A stretch of DNA of 64,000 bases from Primulina eburnea. Taxonomy: Eukaryota > Streptophyta > Magnoliopsida > Lamiales > Gesneriaceae. A program made the position numbers and the translations under genes. The stretch's first letter is position 1. Each line of letters opens with the position of its first letter. Of this stretch, positions 1 through 11,482 are shown piece by piece. The notes under the pieces were generated by a model. It was not told the DNA's origin. It did no database searches and saw nothing but the letters and a program-made list of their open reading frames with translations. Location: positions 8,099,869-8,163,868 of the forward strand of contig NC_133109.1 of the NCBI RefSeq assembly GCF_022965805.1, written 5' to 3'.

Positions 1-1900
1 AACACAATCTAAGAAGAAACTCCTGATATACTCTATCACAAGTACAAAATCAACAAGACAATCACCTTCTGATATACTCTATCTTGACATTCTGTTGATT
101 CTGATCATTTTTCTGACTGATCATTCTTTTGACATCAATCTGTGTCATCTAGTTCTGTTTGTACGTTATCTGGTACAACTAATTGATATAGATTGAACAA
201 TCTGTCAATCATAATCATATTAGATCTCAATCTGGATAAAATGACGGTACTTTCATGACGAAAGCCATAGAAATGCACTCCCATTTCTATTTATAGCTAT
301 ACAAAATCTGTAATGATCTTCTGATTTCTATCTTTCGGTCTATTCTGTTAGCGATTCATACATATCAGTACAATTTCTGCTAACGTTTCGGTAGAATTTC
401 TGCCACAACTGATTTAATCTGTCTATATCAATACTGTCTGTTCAAATATCATACATTCTCGATCAGAAGAATGAAAACTGACTCCACAATTGTGTATTTC
501 TGACATTATCTGCGATTTCAGATTCGAACGATTCTACATAAACAATCAGTAAATAATCATAAATTAAAGAAGAAATACCTACCTGGTATTCGGCTCTGAC
601 TATCAATATCAAAATCTGTAACCAATTCTGAAACATTCTGATATCATAGCATAATCAGTCCCATATAACACAAAATCAAATATCTGTTATTCTGACTGAT
701 GCTCTGTTCTAATTATTACAAAAAAATTCTGAACATTCTGATCACATATCTGACTGTTTACACTAATCAGTATCAAACATACATGTAAACCACAGTAATA
801 TCAATCAGATTCAAAATACAAACAACCTATACAGATCTAGTGAGTTTAAGAAAACTCATAAACAACAATTGCTGGCAATACTGATAATTCTGACTACTGA
901 TCAATCTTCACAGTGCCCAAATCATCTGTCATACCTCCTCTGCAAATAGAATATGCTCCCAAACAATGTAAGATGTCTCAAATACTGATTTAGATCAATC
1001 CCAATATGCAAGTAGATATAACATAATAAGGGAATAAGAGAATAAGGAAATCTGTAAAACTCAGAAATTCTGACTTTCTGACATTTCTACTCATTCTGAT
1101 ATATCTGTTACCTGTGTCGTTTACAGTTGCTGATTTCTGTCTCAACTGTGCAAATAATTCGGTATACAAACTGCAGATATCACATATTCTGAATACAATC
1201 TGTTTCAATTATGATTCATACCGGCTTAATTTCTGTATACAATAATCACGGTTCTCTAAATATTCAATAAAATCTTCAAATATTCCATTTAATCAATCAG
1301 ATGCTGTTAACATATCAAATATCATGGATATAACAAGCATACAATCATCAGAATATCTCTGAATCTAAGAGTTAGCAATCTGTACCCTTCTATTAATCTT
1401 CAATATCATTCTGTACTGAATTCTAAAACAACATTCAGTATCAACTCTAGATTCAATTCTGAAATCTATCTTTCGGATATAAAGAAAATCTAAAATCTTA
1501 TCTGACAAACATCCGTCAACTCATCTATTACTGGAAAATCTGTCACCGTTAGACTCGATTTCAGTATATCTACCAAACACATAAGGATACCATCTGTTCC
1601 TTTCTGTGATAATCGAGTCATAACAGTACAATGATACATCATAATCTAACCCAATCTCGGGTTCATTTCACTGTAGTATATAACATATCACAGAAATCTC
1701 TGATATCAACATATTCCTCAACAACCAAGTAATCAATCCTACCGTATGCACAGACCCAACAGATACAGCATATCTCCATGCAACTCAGTCAAAGATATTC
1801 TTAACAGATGCATTAGTATATATCAATACATATGCAATAGAATCGTAAAGAATAGTACCTGTTGTGAATTCTGGATCTGTTTCTCACTTAACACTGTTCC
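1..1900 (-). other. Decayed pol region of element A
   Basis: No reading frame of useful length remains. The stretch matches, in order, the decayed interior of D (58815-60968) and the reverse complement of B (about 14305-16372). One landmark near 571-600 reads on the minus strand as codons Glu-Tyr-Gln-Val, the position where intact G encodes SEYQV. It is therefore pol eroded by substitutions and small indels rather than unrelated sequence. Confidence 0.7.
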
Positions 1901-2605
1901 CTAAGATCTTCGGGACCGTCTCTGGGGACAAACTTTAGCAAAATGCCCCAGCTGTTTACAAATATTGCATCGACCAAGCACTCCTTTGCATTGTTCTGAG
2001 GAATGTCTCCCTCCGCAAGTCCTACAATAGACATCGGTATGGCTTGGACTGGAGCCACTTGAGCTAGAGGAACCACTTCCCAACTTCTTGAATGGCTTCT
2101 TCCGAGCTTTCAGCACATCTTGCTTCCCACTCGTACTGCCGTGATCATATCGAAGCGGGGATTGCTGTGTCTGAAGTGGCTTCACACACAACCTTGTCAA
2201 TTGTCTAATCAGACTCGCCTCAGCTCTCTTTGCTCTACTCAGGATGTCAGCAAAATGGTAAGGTCGCTGCAAATTCATAAATGCAACTACCTCTGAGTTC
2301 AACCCTCTGATGAACTGATTTACGATAGCTTCATCATTTCCAGCTAAATGAGGAGCAAAATGCAGTAGAGTAGAGAATTTAGCAATATATTGGTCAATAT
2401 TCAGCGGCCCTTGGCTCAAATTCTCAAACTCTAATTTCTTGTCCTCTCGGTAAGAAGCTGAGAAAAATCTTCGATAGAATTCAGTTCTGAATATTTCCCA
2501 CGACATCACTGTACCTCTCTGTGCCCACATTCTTCTACTGGTAATCCAACAACTCCTGGCGGCTTCTCGTAACTGATAAAGCACCATTTGAACCCTCTTT
2601 TCATC
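1901..2605 (-). pseudogene. Gag of element A, C-terminal part (split by B)
   Basis: This encodes a gypsy gag capsid region and a CCHC zinc knuckle (CNICKQLGHFAKVC) that would bind RNA, then stops after RRSRRS. The sequence parallels G's gag (FYQRFF against FYRRFF; FAPHLAGNDEA against [11 protein letters not shown]). If B and one target-site copy are removed, the frame joins 18735-18843 exactly: 819 nt, 273 codons including the stop. The upstream part has lost its start codon and carries a stop, so the gene is dead. There is no protease or RT frame after it. Confidence 0.85.
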
Positions 2606-2902
2606 TGTACTGTAATGCCCGAGATTTAATTACTGTAATCAGATGTTGATTAATTGGCATAATTGAGGTTATAGGAACTCAAATGACGGAGCCGGGCGTG
2701 GTTTATTGTAAACCAAGATGTTGAACCGAACATCTCACGATGTTAGACCGAACATCTCGCGCTCGGGCGGTAGAAAATGCCCAAGAATTAATCACTGTAA
2801 TTAACGATGATTGATTTATCATTTCATGTGATTATGATGGGATTAATCGAGACACCGAGAAACGTATTCAGAACGAAATTATGTAATGTGCAGTGTAAGC
2901 AA

Positions 2903-2985
2903 GACCGCACCCGCGCCAGAAACTGGACCGCACCCGCGGTGTGGGAGCGCACCCGCGGTGCAGCAACGACCGCACCCGCGGTGTT
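2903..2985 (+). promoter_or_regulatory. GC-rich hairpin-motif array in B U3 (5' copy)
   Basis: There are four units around the core CCGCACCCGCGG. They end about 55 bp before the TA tract at 3041. The 3' LTR copy (16703-16785) has two units damaged by C-to-T and G-to-A type changes. A promoter role is inferred from position only. Confidence 0.5.
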
Positions 2986-3040
2986 GCGTGTTGCGCGGAA
3001 AATGAGCCACTTGCCATGATGCATGCGCGAGTTGTCTAGA

Positions 3041-3050
3041 TATATATATA
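3041..3050 (+). promoter_or_regulatory. TATA-like tract of B 5' LTR
   Basis: TATATATATA lies downstream of the GC-rich array and upstream of CATGCAAG. It has the same order of parts as in the A, D and G LTRs. The 3' LTR copy is at 16841-16850. Confidence 0.5.
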
Positions 3051-3911
3051 GACATGCAAGTCGGTTTTCAGAACATAAAATCGAGAAAAGGGTCTGAAGA
3101 AGAAAGGAGAAAATTCTTACGCCTTTTGTGAGAAATCCGTCCGTCTGATTTTGAATCCGACTTCGGTATTGAGTTCCTGGCAACGTAGGCTACAACTGGA
3201 CGCAAGTCTTACTACGTTTTGACATGTTTTAGAATTATGATATTGTCAGAATTGAATGGAATTCATATATGATATTCTTGACATATTAGACATCGTAGAA
3301 TCGAAGTCAGATCGAAGAACAGATTGATTATGAAATTGTTATGATTTTTCAGATTATATTAATGGAAATTGAATAGAATTGGATTATAGACTGATTACAA
3401 ATTGTATCGAATATGGGTTATGATTTGTAATTAATATCTGGTGATATGGTATTGACGGGAAACTGAGATTGTGCCGTTATGCCGCTGATTTGAGTTAATT
3501 CAGATTAATCAGATTCAGAGTTGATTTGAGAATAAAATATTGATATTATGATTCTTGATATATCGTTTCAGATTTACAGAGACAGTCTTGAGTTCAGAAC
3601 TTCGATTGCTTTAGACCGAGACTATAAACGAAAGGTATAAATTAATGTTAAGTTGGAATCGCACAACTCGAGTGAGGTTTGACTCGAGTTTCCCTAAATC
3701 ACATACTTTACCTTATTGCATTGATATTTGCATTAAGTTGATTGATGTACTTGTTCTCTTGATATTAGATGACAGGTATTAGACGAGTTATCTTGTGACA
3801 GAAGTGTCGGATAGTGGTGGTATCGCCACGGCACATTGCACGATGTCTCAAGATAGGATATTGGCGATAGAGCTACAGTCCTTGACGGTTAGGTCAGGAC
3901 ACTGGATGATT

Positions 3912-4100
3912 GGTTATATCGAGTAATGGAATCTATTACGGAATTAGATATAGGAACACCATATTTGGTTATATCGAGTAAAGGGTATTGGAATTCTTCT
4001 ATTACGGAATTCGATATAGGAATACCAGGGCACTGGTTATATCGAGTAATAGAGATTATGGTTCCATCCTTTACGGAATTCGATATAGGAATACAACATC
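3912..4100 (+). repeat. Short tandem repeats in B 5' LTR
   Basis: Three imperfect units begin with GGTTATATCGAGTAA (3912, 3967, 4035) and end with TACGGAATTCGATATAGGA. Each unit has inverted complementarity between TATATCGA and TCGATATA. The same block is in the 3' LTR at about 17712-17900. Confidence 0.75.
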
Positions 4101-4204
4101 TGGAAACCGGGATCCCTAGACTAGGATTGAGTCTAGTCTAAAACGTAGAGTCACGAGCTTGAGTGACAGTTCTATTGATTAATATTGATTAATGTTGATT
4201 ATGT

Positions 4205-4490
4205 TCCTGAATATGGTTCATGTCCTTTTATGTCCCTGATATTGGTACATATTTAAAATAGAAATTATTCTTGATACTGATCATGTTCCAGATGTTGGTC
4301 CATGTTTAGAATAGAAGTTATTCTTGAGATTGATGATGTTCCTGATATTGGTACATGTTTAGAATAGGAATTATTCTTGATACTGATTTATGTTCCTGAT
4401 ATTGGTACATGCCTATAATAGGATTTATTCTAGATATTGAATTATGTTCCTGACTAGGGTACATGTTTAGAATATGATTTATTCTTGTTA
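4205..4490 (+). repeat. ~60-bp degenerate tandem repeats in B 5' LTR
   Basis: About five units share TGTTCCTGATATTGGTACAT followed by TTTAGAATAG and TTATTCTTGAT. They are mirrored in the 3' LTR at about 18005-18290. Function unknown. Confidence 0.7.
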
Positions 4491-4598
4491 TTGATTTATA
4501 TCATGATGTTGATATAGGATATGATTTTTGTTATATACTCTTATATGATTTATATGATTGCATGTATACATGATTTATACTGGGATATTTATATCTCA

Positions 4599-4612
4599 CC
4601 GGAGTTATCCGG
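4599..4612 (+). promoter_or_regulatory. Conserved LTR hairpin CCGGA-GTTA-TCCGG
   Basis: A perfect 5-bp stem lies in a block (TTATACTGGGATAT ... GCATGGCAACAG) kept in the B, G, A, D and solo LTRs. Other copies are at 6248-6261, 12930-12943, 18399-18412, 19619-19632 (minus), 49971-49984 (minus) and 56961-56974 (minus). The role is unknown. Confidence 0.6.
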
Positions 4613-4902
4613 CTGTTGTCTTGTTTGTATGTGTGCATGGCAACAGGGGATAGAACCAGGGTCAAGAAGAGAACAAGGCTGGACTAGATAGCGTGGAGAT
4701 CCGGGCTTCAGAAGCAACTTAGGATGCAGCACTGATATGTAGTTGAACCTAGTTGGATCATTGTAGATAACATCAGAGTTGTATGTTCATGGTTAATATG
4801 TGTAAGGCTCGAGAATTGTCAATTGGCATTGATGTGAGACTTGAAACCATGAGAATGCATGACATATAGAGTGGAATTTTTGAAGCATGGCCGAAGCCAC
4901 AC

Positions 4903-5132
4903 CGCACCCGCGGTGTTAGAGATACAGCACCCGCGGTGCATTGAGAGGAAATTGAGGGAAATGTGCGAACAGACACCGCACCCGCGGTGCTAGCACGACC
5001 GCACCCGCGGTGTGAGACCGCACCCGCGGTCATGTAAAGACCGCACCCGCGGTCTAAGTGCTACATTTTTGGATGAACTCGCCGTGAGCATAGCGCACCC
5101 GCGCCCTTATGCTACCGCACCCGCGGTAGTGC
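4903..5132 (+). promoter_or_regulatory. GC-rich hairpin-motif array in G U3
   Basis: Eight units sit around ACCGC-ACCC-GCGGT. The outer bases pair differently from unit to unit: CACCGC/GCGGTG, AGACCGC/GCGGTCT, CTACCGC/GCGGTAG. The array ends about 40 bp before the AT-rich tract. The 3' LTR copy is at about 11585-11814. Confidence 0.55.
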
Positions 5133-6007
5133 GTGTCATTTGAAAAACATGAACACTCGTCCCTTTTGCATGCAATATATGATATGTGTCTTCATTTCAG
5201 TAAACGATTCAGAACAAGAGCCGAGAGAAGGGTTGGGAGGAGCTTTCATTCTTTTGATCTTTGCACTTGAGATTTTGCTATTTCCGGTTATCCGATTTTA
5301 GATCCGACTTCGGTTTTGAACTCACCTCGTCAAGGGCTATCAAAGGATGTAAGTATTGTTCCATTCCAACCTATTTCGAAATATAGATGTTGGAGAAATT
5401 GTAATATGTTAATTAGATTGTGTTCTTGAGGTATTGAGCATGGTATATTCGTAACCGCATCAAGAAACGGATGTTATTTGCTAAGATTGTTAGTTTCCAG
5501 CATGTATTACGTTAAAATGGTACAGATTTCAGCTTATGTATTGAGGTTGATGAGTTTATGAGTTGATTATGATTGAGAATGTTGAGATTGAGTTATCGGT
5601 ATCGCGAGACTACGCCGTTACGCCGTTGAATTACATTGAAATCGATTACAGAATTGTACATTGAGATGTATATTGATAGAAAGTATATCTACATTGCCAT
5701 TTCAGATTTGAAGTGACAGGTTTGACATTTGATTCGAGAGCTCGACAGACAGTGCGACAAGAAAGGTATAATTCATGTGGTCACGGGATTGCACAACTCG
5801 ATTCAGATTTGATACGAGTTTCCCTAAATCACATACTAGATTGTTATTACATTGATTATGTAATGCCTTGTTTATTGATTTATATTCGAGTCCTGAGATA
5901 GGCGAGATTGGCAGACTTGCCAAAACTAGACGTTTCGGTGTATCGTCGCATAGGAGCAGATTTGCTATATGTGTAGACCCTCGATACAGAGTTGACCGAA
6001 GTCTAGG

Positions 6008-6060
6008 AATAAGACGTACCGTTGCCCCGAGTGGTTGGGTAGGTAACAGACCGTCTTATT
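6008..6060 (+). promoter_or_regulatory. AATAAGACG stem-loop in G LTR
   Basis: A 53-nt inverted repeat: outer arms AATAAGACG/CGTCTTATT and inner arms GTTGCC/GGTAAC. It is repeated in the 3' LTR at 12690-12742. Relatives in A, D and the solo LTR show compensatory changes. Confidence 0.6.
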
Positions 6061-6607
6061 CACACCGGGATCCCTAGATTAGAAAAGAGTCGAGTCAAGA
6101 GAGTTGAGTCAAGATTTGAATGTAGAATACAGATTTGTATTCTACTACATGTTTAGATGTATATTCATGTTATTTGATTTATGTTATGCATTGTACATGA
6201 TTTATTACATTGCATGCATCCATGTTTTATACTGGGATATGTTCTCACCGGAGTTATCCGGCTGTTGTCGTGTCTGTATGTGTGCATGGCAACAGGTGGG
6301 GCAGGATCGGGGTCACGAGCTAGATGAGAGATGATGATAGCGTGGAGATTTCGGGCATTGCAGATCACTAGTGTTTTCTTATGAACCTTGTACTACTTAT
6401 GTTTGTATTTGAGATTCGATCACTAGTGTATGGTTGTACTAGACAGATATGTATGTACATTATGTTGTTTATTTCAGTTAACGATATGTTATGCTTTATC
6501 TATACATTTGAATTAATGTTAAAAGTAAATTTTTGACCCACATTTTCGAACAAAGATCCAATTAAATCCCAAAAGAATTGAGTTAGAGCCCGGGTCCCCA
6601 CAACAGG

Positions 6608-6619
6608 TGGTATCAGAGC
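6608..6619 (+). other. Primer binding site of G
   Basis: TGGTATCAGAGC lies 5 nt after the 5' LTR. It is complementary to the 3' end of plant initiator Met tRNA, the usual primer for minus-strand DNA synthesis in plant gypsy elements. Confidence 0.93.
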
Positions 6620-6859
6620 AGTAGGTTCTGTAGACTGAGATAGAATAGAATGAGCGGGGTAGATCGAGTCATCTTCCTTGCTTTTGAGATGCTAGCATGC
6701 TTTATTGCTTTCCCTATATATGTTGTGTTGTATTATCTGAATTGATTTACAGCATTTCAAGCCTGAATCAGAACCGATTCTCGATCAGAGGTATATGATC
6801 CGAGGAGGGCTGAGACAGATGATATTGATTGTGTACTAATCAGTTTGATAATCAGATTT

Positions 6860-9800
6860 ATGCCGCCTAGACGAGTGCCACAGCCAGAGCAGGGTAGCAC
6901 ATCCGGTGCACAGATGGACGTCACCGCTACGCCGATGGAGACCTTACTGAAGAGATTTCAGTCTTTCCATCCGCCTACTCTGAAAGGCACAGAGAGTGCA
7001 GTAGAATGCGAGAGCTGGCTGGATGATATCGAGATGCTGTTTGAGTCCTTGGCATATACTGATGAGCGACGTGTGAAGTTGATAGGGCATCAGATGCAAG
7101 AGGTTGCCAAGAGCTGGTGGTTGACGACGAAGAGAGCCTTGGAGCACCGAGGCATTGATATCACGTGGAAAGTTTTCAAAGATGAGTTCTATCAGCGCTT
7201 CTTTCCCGTCTCCTACCGGAAAGATAAGGGAGCTGAATTTGCGAATCTGAAGCAGGGACAGTGGAATATCGAGGAGTATGTTGCTAAATTCTCTGCGTTG
7301 CTTCGATTTGCACCGCATGTGGCCGAGAACGACGAGGCAGTGGCTGATCAGTTCATCAACGGATTGAATCCGGATGTCTTTACTTTGGTGAACACGGGAC
7401 GGCCTAACACTTTTTCAGAGGCACTGAACAGAGCTAAGGGAGCAGAGGCTGGCTTGATCAGGCAGCGAGGGGCTTCCTACGGTGTTCAGGGGCAGAGACC
7501 GCCACAGCCTACTACCGTACAGTTTCCACCACCTCCTCCTCGTTTCGATAGTGGAGCTAGTGGTAGTGGCAAGAAGGAATTTTTGAAAGCTAAGGGCAAG
7601 CAATTTAAGAAATCCGGGAGTAGTTCATCGAGTTCGGGTGGATCTCGACAGAGAGGTCAGGGGTCAGATTATAGTGGCGCATACTGTGGTTCATGCGGAG
7701 GGCGACATGTGACAGAGCAGTGTCAAGGAGTGCTGGGACGCTGCAACATCTGTAGGCAACAGGGACATTTCGCCAGAGTTTGTCCCCAGAGAGGTGCACA
7801 ACGATTCCAGAGCACAGGATCATCAGCACCAGTGCCACAGATGGAGAGACAGGCATCCTCTGTACACTCCTTTCAGCCACCCTCCACACAGACCCAGCAG
7901 AGGCCAGGAGGTAGTCAGACTGTGAGTCAGCCTTCTCGACAGCAGGCACGTGTCTTTGCCCTGACAGAGGAGCAGGCGCAGGAGGCGCCAGATGACGTCA
8001 TTGCAGGTAATTGTTTCCTTTGTGGTTATCCTGCATATGTGTTAATAGACACAGGGGCATCACATACATTCATATCTGAACATTTTGCATTGAGACATGC
8101 ATTGCCTGTTGAGTCGATGTCGACAGTAGTGTCTATAGCTTCTCCGTTGGGAAGTGGTTTGATATCTGTGACTACTGTTAGACACTGTATGCTTCAGTTT
8201 GAGGGGCATGAGATTGATCTTGATTGTGTAGTACTTGGTTTAGCTGATTTTGATTGTATAGTTGGTATAGACATGTTGACCAAGTACAGGGCTACTGTAG
8301 ATTGTTTCCACAAAATTGTCAGATTCAGACCCGAGATGACAGATGAGTGGAAATTCTACGGCAAGGGTTCCAGATCTCGGATTCCCTTAGTATCTGCTCT
8401 GACTATGAGTAGATTGCTTCAGAGAGGAGCAGAGGGCTTTCTTGTATATTCAGTAGATTTACTGAAGTCGAGCCCAGCATTGGCAGATTTGCCAGTGGTT
8501 TGCGAGTTTGCAGATGTTTTTCCTGATGAGATTCCAGGGTTGCCTCCTGTTCGAGAGGTTGATTTCAGCATAGATCTTATGCCCGGTTCTGTTCCTATTT
8601 CGAGAGCTCCGTATAGGATGGCGCCGATAGAGTTGAAAGAGTTGAAAGCACAGTTGGAGGATCTTCTGTCCAAGGGATATATCAGACCCAGTGTATCACC
8701 TTGGGGTGCTCCGGTGCTTTTCGTTAGAAAGAAAGATGGTTCGATGCGACTGTGTATTGATTATAGACAGTTGAACAAGGCAACAGTGAAGAACAAATAT
8801 CCTTTGCCTCGCATCGACGATTTGTTTGATCAGTTACAGGGATCTTCGGTATATTCGAAGATTGATTTGAGATCAGGGTATCATCAACTCAGAGTTAGAG
8901 ATGTTGATATTCCGAAGACTGCATTCCGAACCAGGTATGGACACTACGAGTTTGTTGTTATGCCTTTCGGTTTGACGAATGCACCAGCGGTGTTTATGAG
9001 TTTGATGAACCGCATTTTTCAGAGATATTTAGATGATTTTGTGATTGTGTTTATTGACGACATTTTGGTGTATTCGAAGAATTTGACTGAGCATGCAGAT
9101 CACCTGAGAATTGTGCTGAATACTTTGCGACAGGAGCAGTTGTATGCTAAACTGTCCAAGTGTGAATTCTGGTTGCGACAGGTTGTCTTCTTGGGGCATA
9201 TTATATCTGGAGAGGGTATTGCGGTAGATCCGAGTAAAGTTGAGGCTGTGATCAGTTGGCCGAGACCGACTTCTGTGCCAGAGATACGCAGTTTCATGGG
9301 TCTAGCCGGGTATTATCGTCGTTTTATTCGAGACTTCTCCAGTATAGCGAAGCCGATTACCCAGTTGACACAGAAGAACATGCCATTTGTGTGGTCAGAA
9401 GAGTGTGAGAGCAGTTTTGTTGAGCTGAAGAAGAGGCTGACTAGTGCGCCTGTCTTGACGATTCCATCAGGTACAGGTGAGTTCGTTGTATATTGTGATG
9501 CATCTCACAGAGGGCTTGGATGTGTTCTTATGCAGCGAGGGCACGTGATAGCGTACGCCTCTAGACAGCTGAAGCCACACGAGACTCGTTACCCGATTCA
9601 TGATCTTGAATTGGCGGCGATTGTATTTGCACTCAAGATCTGGCGTCACTATCTGTATGGCGAGAAATTTGAGATCTATTCCGATCATAAGAGCTTGAAG
9701 TATCTCTTTTCTCAGTCAGAGTTGAACATGAGGCAGCGACGATGGCTTGATCTGCTGAAAGATTTTGATTGCGAGATCAAGTACCATCCAGGGAAGTCGA

Positions 9801-11380
9801 ATGCAGCGGCAGACGCCTTGAGTCGAAAGGTATGTTCTTTGTCCTTGTCGACTATAGGTGTATCGAGTTTAGTAGAAGATTGTTGCTTGTCTGGATTGAC
9901 ATTTAATACAGAGAGTAGACCGTTGCGACTTGCTGCGATTCAGATTGAGCCAGACTTGATTTCGAGGATCAAAGAAGCACAGAGAACTGATCCGAGTGTG
10001 CAGAAATCGATTGATATGGTCAGAGCTGGTCATATCTCAGAATATCAGGTCAGAGATTCTGTTCTATATGTGAATAACCGCTTAGTAGTGCCAGAGATTT
10101 CAGATTTGAGACGACAGATCATGTCGGAGGCACACTGTAGTCGGTTCAGCATTCATCCTGGTGGCAGAAAGATGTACAATGATTTGAAGACACAATTCTG
10201 GTGGAAACAGATGAAGACAGACATTGCAGAATTTGTGTCTAGATGTCTGAATTGCCAACAGGTGAAGGCAGAGAGAAAGAAGCCCGGAGGTCTACTTCAG
10301 AGTTTGTCTGTTCCTGAATGGAAATGGGACCACATTTCCATGGATTTCGTGACGAAGTTACCTCGATCTTCGCGGGGCTGTGACGCGATTTGGGTTGTGA
10401 TAGACAGACTGACCAAATCAGCGTGTTTTATTCCGTACCGGATGACCTATCGACACGATCAGATGGCCGAGTTGTATGTCAGAGAGGTCGTCAGATTGCA
10501 CGGTGTGCCGAAGTCGATCGTATCAGATCGTGATCCACGATTCACTTCTCACTTTTGGCACAGTTTGCAGCAGGCTTTGGGTACGACTTTACACCTGAGC
10601 ACTGCTTATCATCCCCAGACAGACGGACAGTCAGAACGGACTATCCAGACTTTAGAGGATATGCTGAGAGCTGTAGTACTAGACTTTAGTACTAGTTGGC
10701 AAGATTCATTGCCGTTGTGTGAGTTTTCATACAACAACAGCTATCAGACGAGCATAGAAATGGCACCGTTCGAAGCTTTATACGGAAAGAAATGCAGATC
10801 TCCGTTGTACTGGGATGATATCTCTGAAGTACCAGAGTTAGGACCTGATATGATTCGTGAGATGACCGAGAAAGTGAAAATCATTCAGAAGAGAATGAAG
10901 ACGGCACAGGATAGGCAAGCGAAATACGCCAATATCAGACGTAGACCGTTAGTATTCGAGCAGGGAGACAGAGTATTTTTGAAGATTTCACCTTTCAGAG
11001 GCGTTGTCAGATTTGGCAAGCGTGGGAAGTTGTCTCCTAGATACGTCGGTCCGTACGAGATCCTTGAGAAGATTGGCGATCGAGCTTACAGACTTGCTCT
11101 TCCTCCTTCATTGTCCGGTATACATGACGTTTTTCATGTATCGATGTTGCGCAGATATATGCCAGATGATTCTCATGTCATTCAACCTGACGAAGCCGAG
11201 TTAGATCAGGCTTTGAGCTACATCGAGCAACCGATACAGATTTTGGATCGGAAGGAAAAGAAGCTTAGAACCAAGACCATTCCGCTTGTGAAGATTCAAT
11301 GGAGTCGTCATGGCATCGAGGAAGCAACTTGGGAGACAGAGTCTGAGATGAGACAGAGGCATCCCGAGCTATTCCTGTGA
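6860..11380 (+). CDS. Gag-pol polyprotein of G (gag-PR-RT-RNaseH-IN-chromodomain), intact
   Basis: One open frame of 1,506 codons. I chose the ATG at 6860 (MPPRRV) because the frame upstream has only a TTG. Counting from 6845, the parts are: gag with zinc knuckle [14 protein letters not shown] (about 300-313); protease DTG (402-404); RT with [10 protein letters not shown] and FIDD (about 735); RNase H from [10 protein letters not shown] (about 880); integrase HHCC zinc finger (about 1096-1135) and catalytic MDF, SDRDPRF and QSERT (about 1165, 1227, 1261); the GPYEIL segment; and a C-terminal chromodomain (about 1458-1511, IQILDRK...[12 protein letters not shown]). It would supply capsid, cDNA synthesis and integration. 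Chromodomains in this family are known to bias integration toward chromatin marks. No stop or frameshift is seen. Confidence 0.97.
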   Translation: MPPRRVPQPEQGSTSGAQMDVTATPMETLLKRFQSFHPPTLKGTESAVECESWLDDIEMLFESLAYTDERRVKLIGHQMQEVAKSWWLTTKRALEHRGIDITWKVFKDEFYQRFFPVSYRKDKGAEFANLKQGQWNIEEYVAKFSALLRFAPHVAENDEAVADQFINGLNPDVFTLVNTGRPNTFSEALNRAKGAEAGLIRQRGASYGVQGQRPPQPTTVQFPPPPPRFDSGASGSGKKEFLKAKGKQFKKSGSSSSSSGGSRQRGQGSDYSGAYCGSCGGRHVTEQCQGVLGRCNICRQQGHFARVCPQRGAQRFQSTGSSAPVPQMERQASSVHSFQPPSTQTQQRPGGSQTVSQPSRQQARVFALTEEQAQEAPDDVIAGNCFLCGYPAYVLIDTGASHTFISEHFALRHALPVESMSTVVSIASPLGSGLISVTTVRHCMLQFEGHEIDLDCVVLGLADFDCIVGIDMLTKYRATVDCFHKIVRFRPEMTDEWKFYGKGSRSRIPLVSALTMSRLLQRGAEGFLVYSVDLLKSSPALADLPVVCEFADVFPDEIPGLPPVREVDFSIDLMPGSVPISRAPYRMAPIELKELKAQLEDLLSKGYIRPSVSPWGAPVLFVRKKDGSMRLCIDYRQLNKATVKNKYPLPRIDDLFDQLQGSSVYSKIDLRSGYHQLRVRDVDIPKTAFRTRYGHYEFVVMPFGLTNAPAVFMSLMNRIFQRYLDDFVIVFIDDILVYSKNLTEHADHLRIVLNTLRQEQLYAKLSKCEFWLRQVVFLGHIISGEGIAVDPSKVEAVISWPRPTSVPEIRSFMGLAGYYRRFIRDFSSIAKPITQLTQKNMPFVWSEECESSFVELKKRLTSAPVLTIPSGTGEFVVYCDASHRGLGCVLMQRGHVIAYASRQLKPHETRYPIHDLELAAIVFALKIWRHYLYGEKFEIYSDHKSLKYLFSQSELNMRQRRWLDLLKDFDCEIKYHPGKSNAAADALSRKVCSLSLSTIGVSSLVEDCCLSGLTFNTESRPLRLAAIQIEPDLISRIKEAQRTDPSVQKSIDMVRAGHISEYQVRDSVLYVNNRLVVPEISDLRRQIMSEAHCSRFSIHPGGRKMYNDLKTQFWWKQMKTDIAEFVSRCLNCQQVKAERKKPGGLLQSLSVPEWKWDHISMDFVTKLPRSSRGCDAIWVVIDRLTKSACFIPYRMTYRHDQMAELYVREVVRLHGVPKSIVSDRDPRFTSHFWHSLQQALGTTLHLSTAYHPQTDGQSERTIQTLEDMLRAVVLDFSTSWQDSLPLCEFSYNNSYQTSIEMAPFEALYGKKCRSPLYWDDISEVPELGPDMIREMTEKVKIIQKRMKTAQDRQAKYANIRRRPLVFEQGDRVFLKISPFRGVVRFGKRGKLSPRYVGPYEILEKIGDRAYRLALPPSLSGIHDVFHVSMLRRYMPDDSHVIQPDEAELDQALSYIEQPIQILDRKEKKLRTKTIPLVKIQWSRHGIEEATWETESEMRQRHPELFL

Positions 11381-11444
11381 TGTGAGTCTTTCTTCCCGAT
11401 TTAATTTTACAATTTTGTATATAACTGCATGAATAATTACTTGT

Positions 11445-11462
11445 GAGTTCGAGGACGAACTC
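11445..11462 (+). promoter_or_regulatory. Pre-PPT hairpin of G
   Basis: GAGTTCG-AGGA-CGAACTC, a perfect 7-bp stem just before the polypurine tract. Equivalents are in B (16373-16390), G2 (56079-56096), D (58797-58814, one mismatch), C (22417-22434), E (37553-37570) and F (62487-62504), with changed but still paired stems. Confidence 0.65.
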
Positions 11463-11468
11463 TTGTCT

Positions 11469-11482
11469 AAGAGGGGGAGAAA
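11469..11482 (+). other. Polypurine tract of G
   Basis: AAGAGGGGGAGAAA directly abuts the 3' LTR. It is the plus-strand primer site. Confidence 0.92.

Larger units (their letters stand above)
2611..4800 (+). repeat. 5' LTR of B, first part (up to the G insertion)
   Basis: This matches 16411-18600 almost base for base. In order it holds two AGATGTT...AACATCT hairpins (2716-2756), the GC-rich hairpin array (about 2903-2985), an alternating TA tract (3041-3050) that is the likely TATA box, two blocks of short tandem repeats (3912-4100 and about 4205-4490) and the conserved CCGGA-GTTA-TCCGG hairpin. The LTR resumes at 13290. Confidence 0.95.
4801..6602 (+). repeat. 5' LTR of G
   Basis: An LTR of 1,802 bp starting TG and ending CA. 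The U3 part holds eight GC-rich hairpin units (about 4903-5132) followed by an AT-rich tract near 5173-5192. Further on are the AATAAGACG stem-loop (6008-6060) and the CCGGA hairpin (6248-6261). Confidence 0.97.

Noticed and set aside
4903..5132. GC-rich repeats with spacers looked at as a CRISPR-like array
   Set aside because: Units are about 16 bp, irregularly spaced, inside an LTR of a plant element and duplicated in the other LTR; there are no cas genes and the context is eukaryotic.
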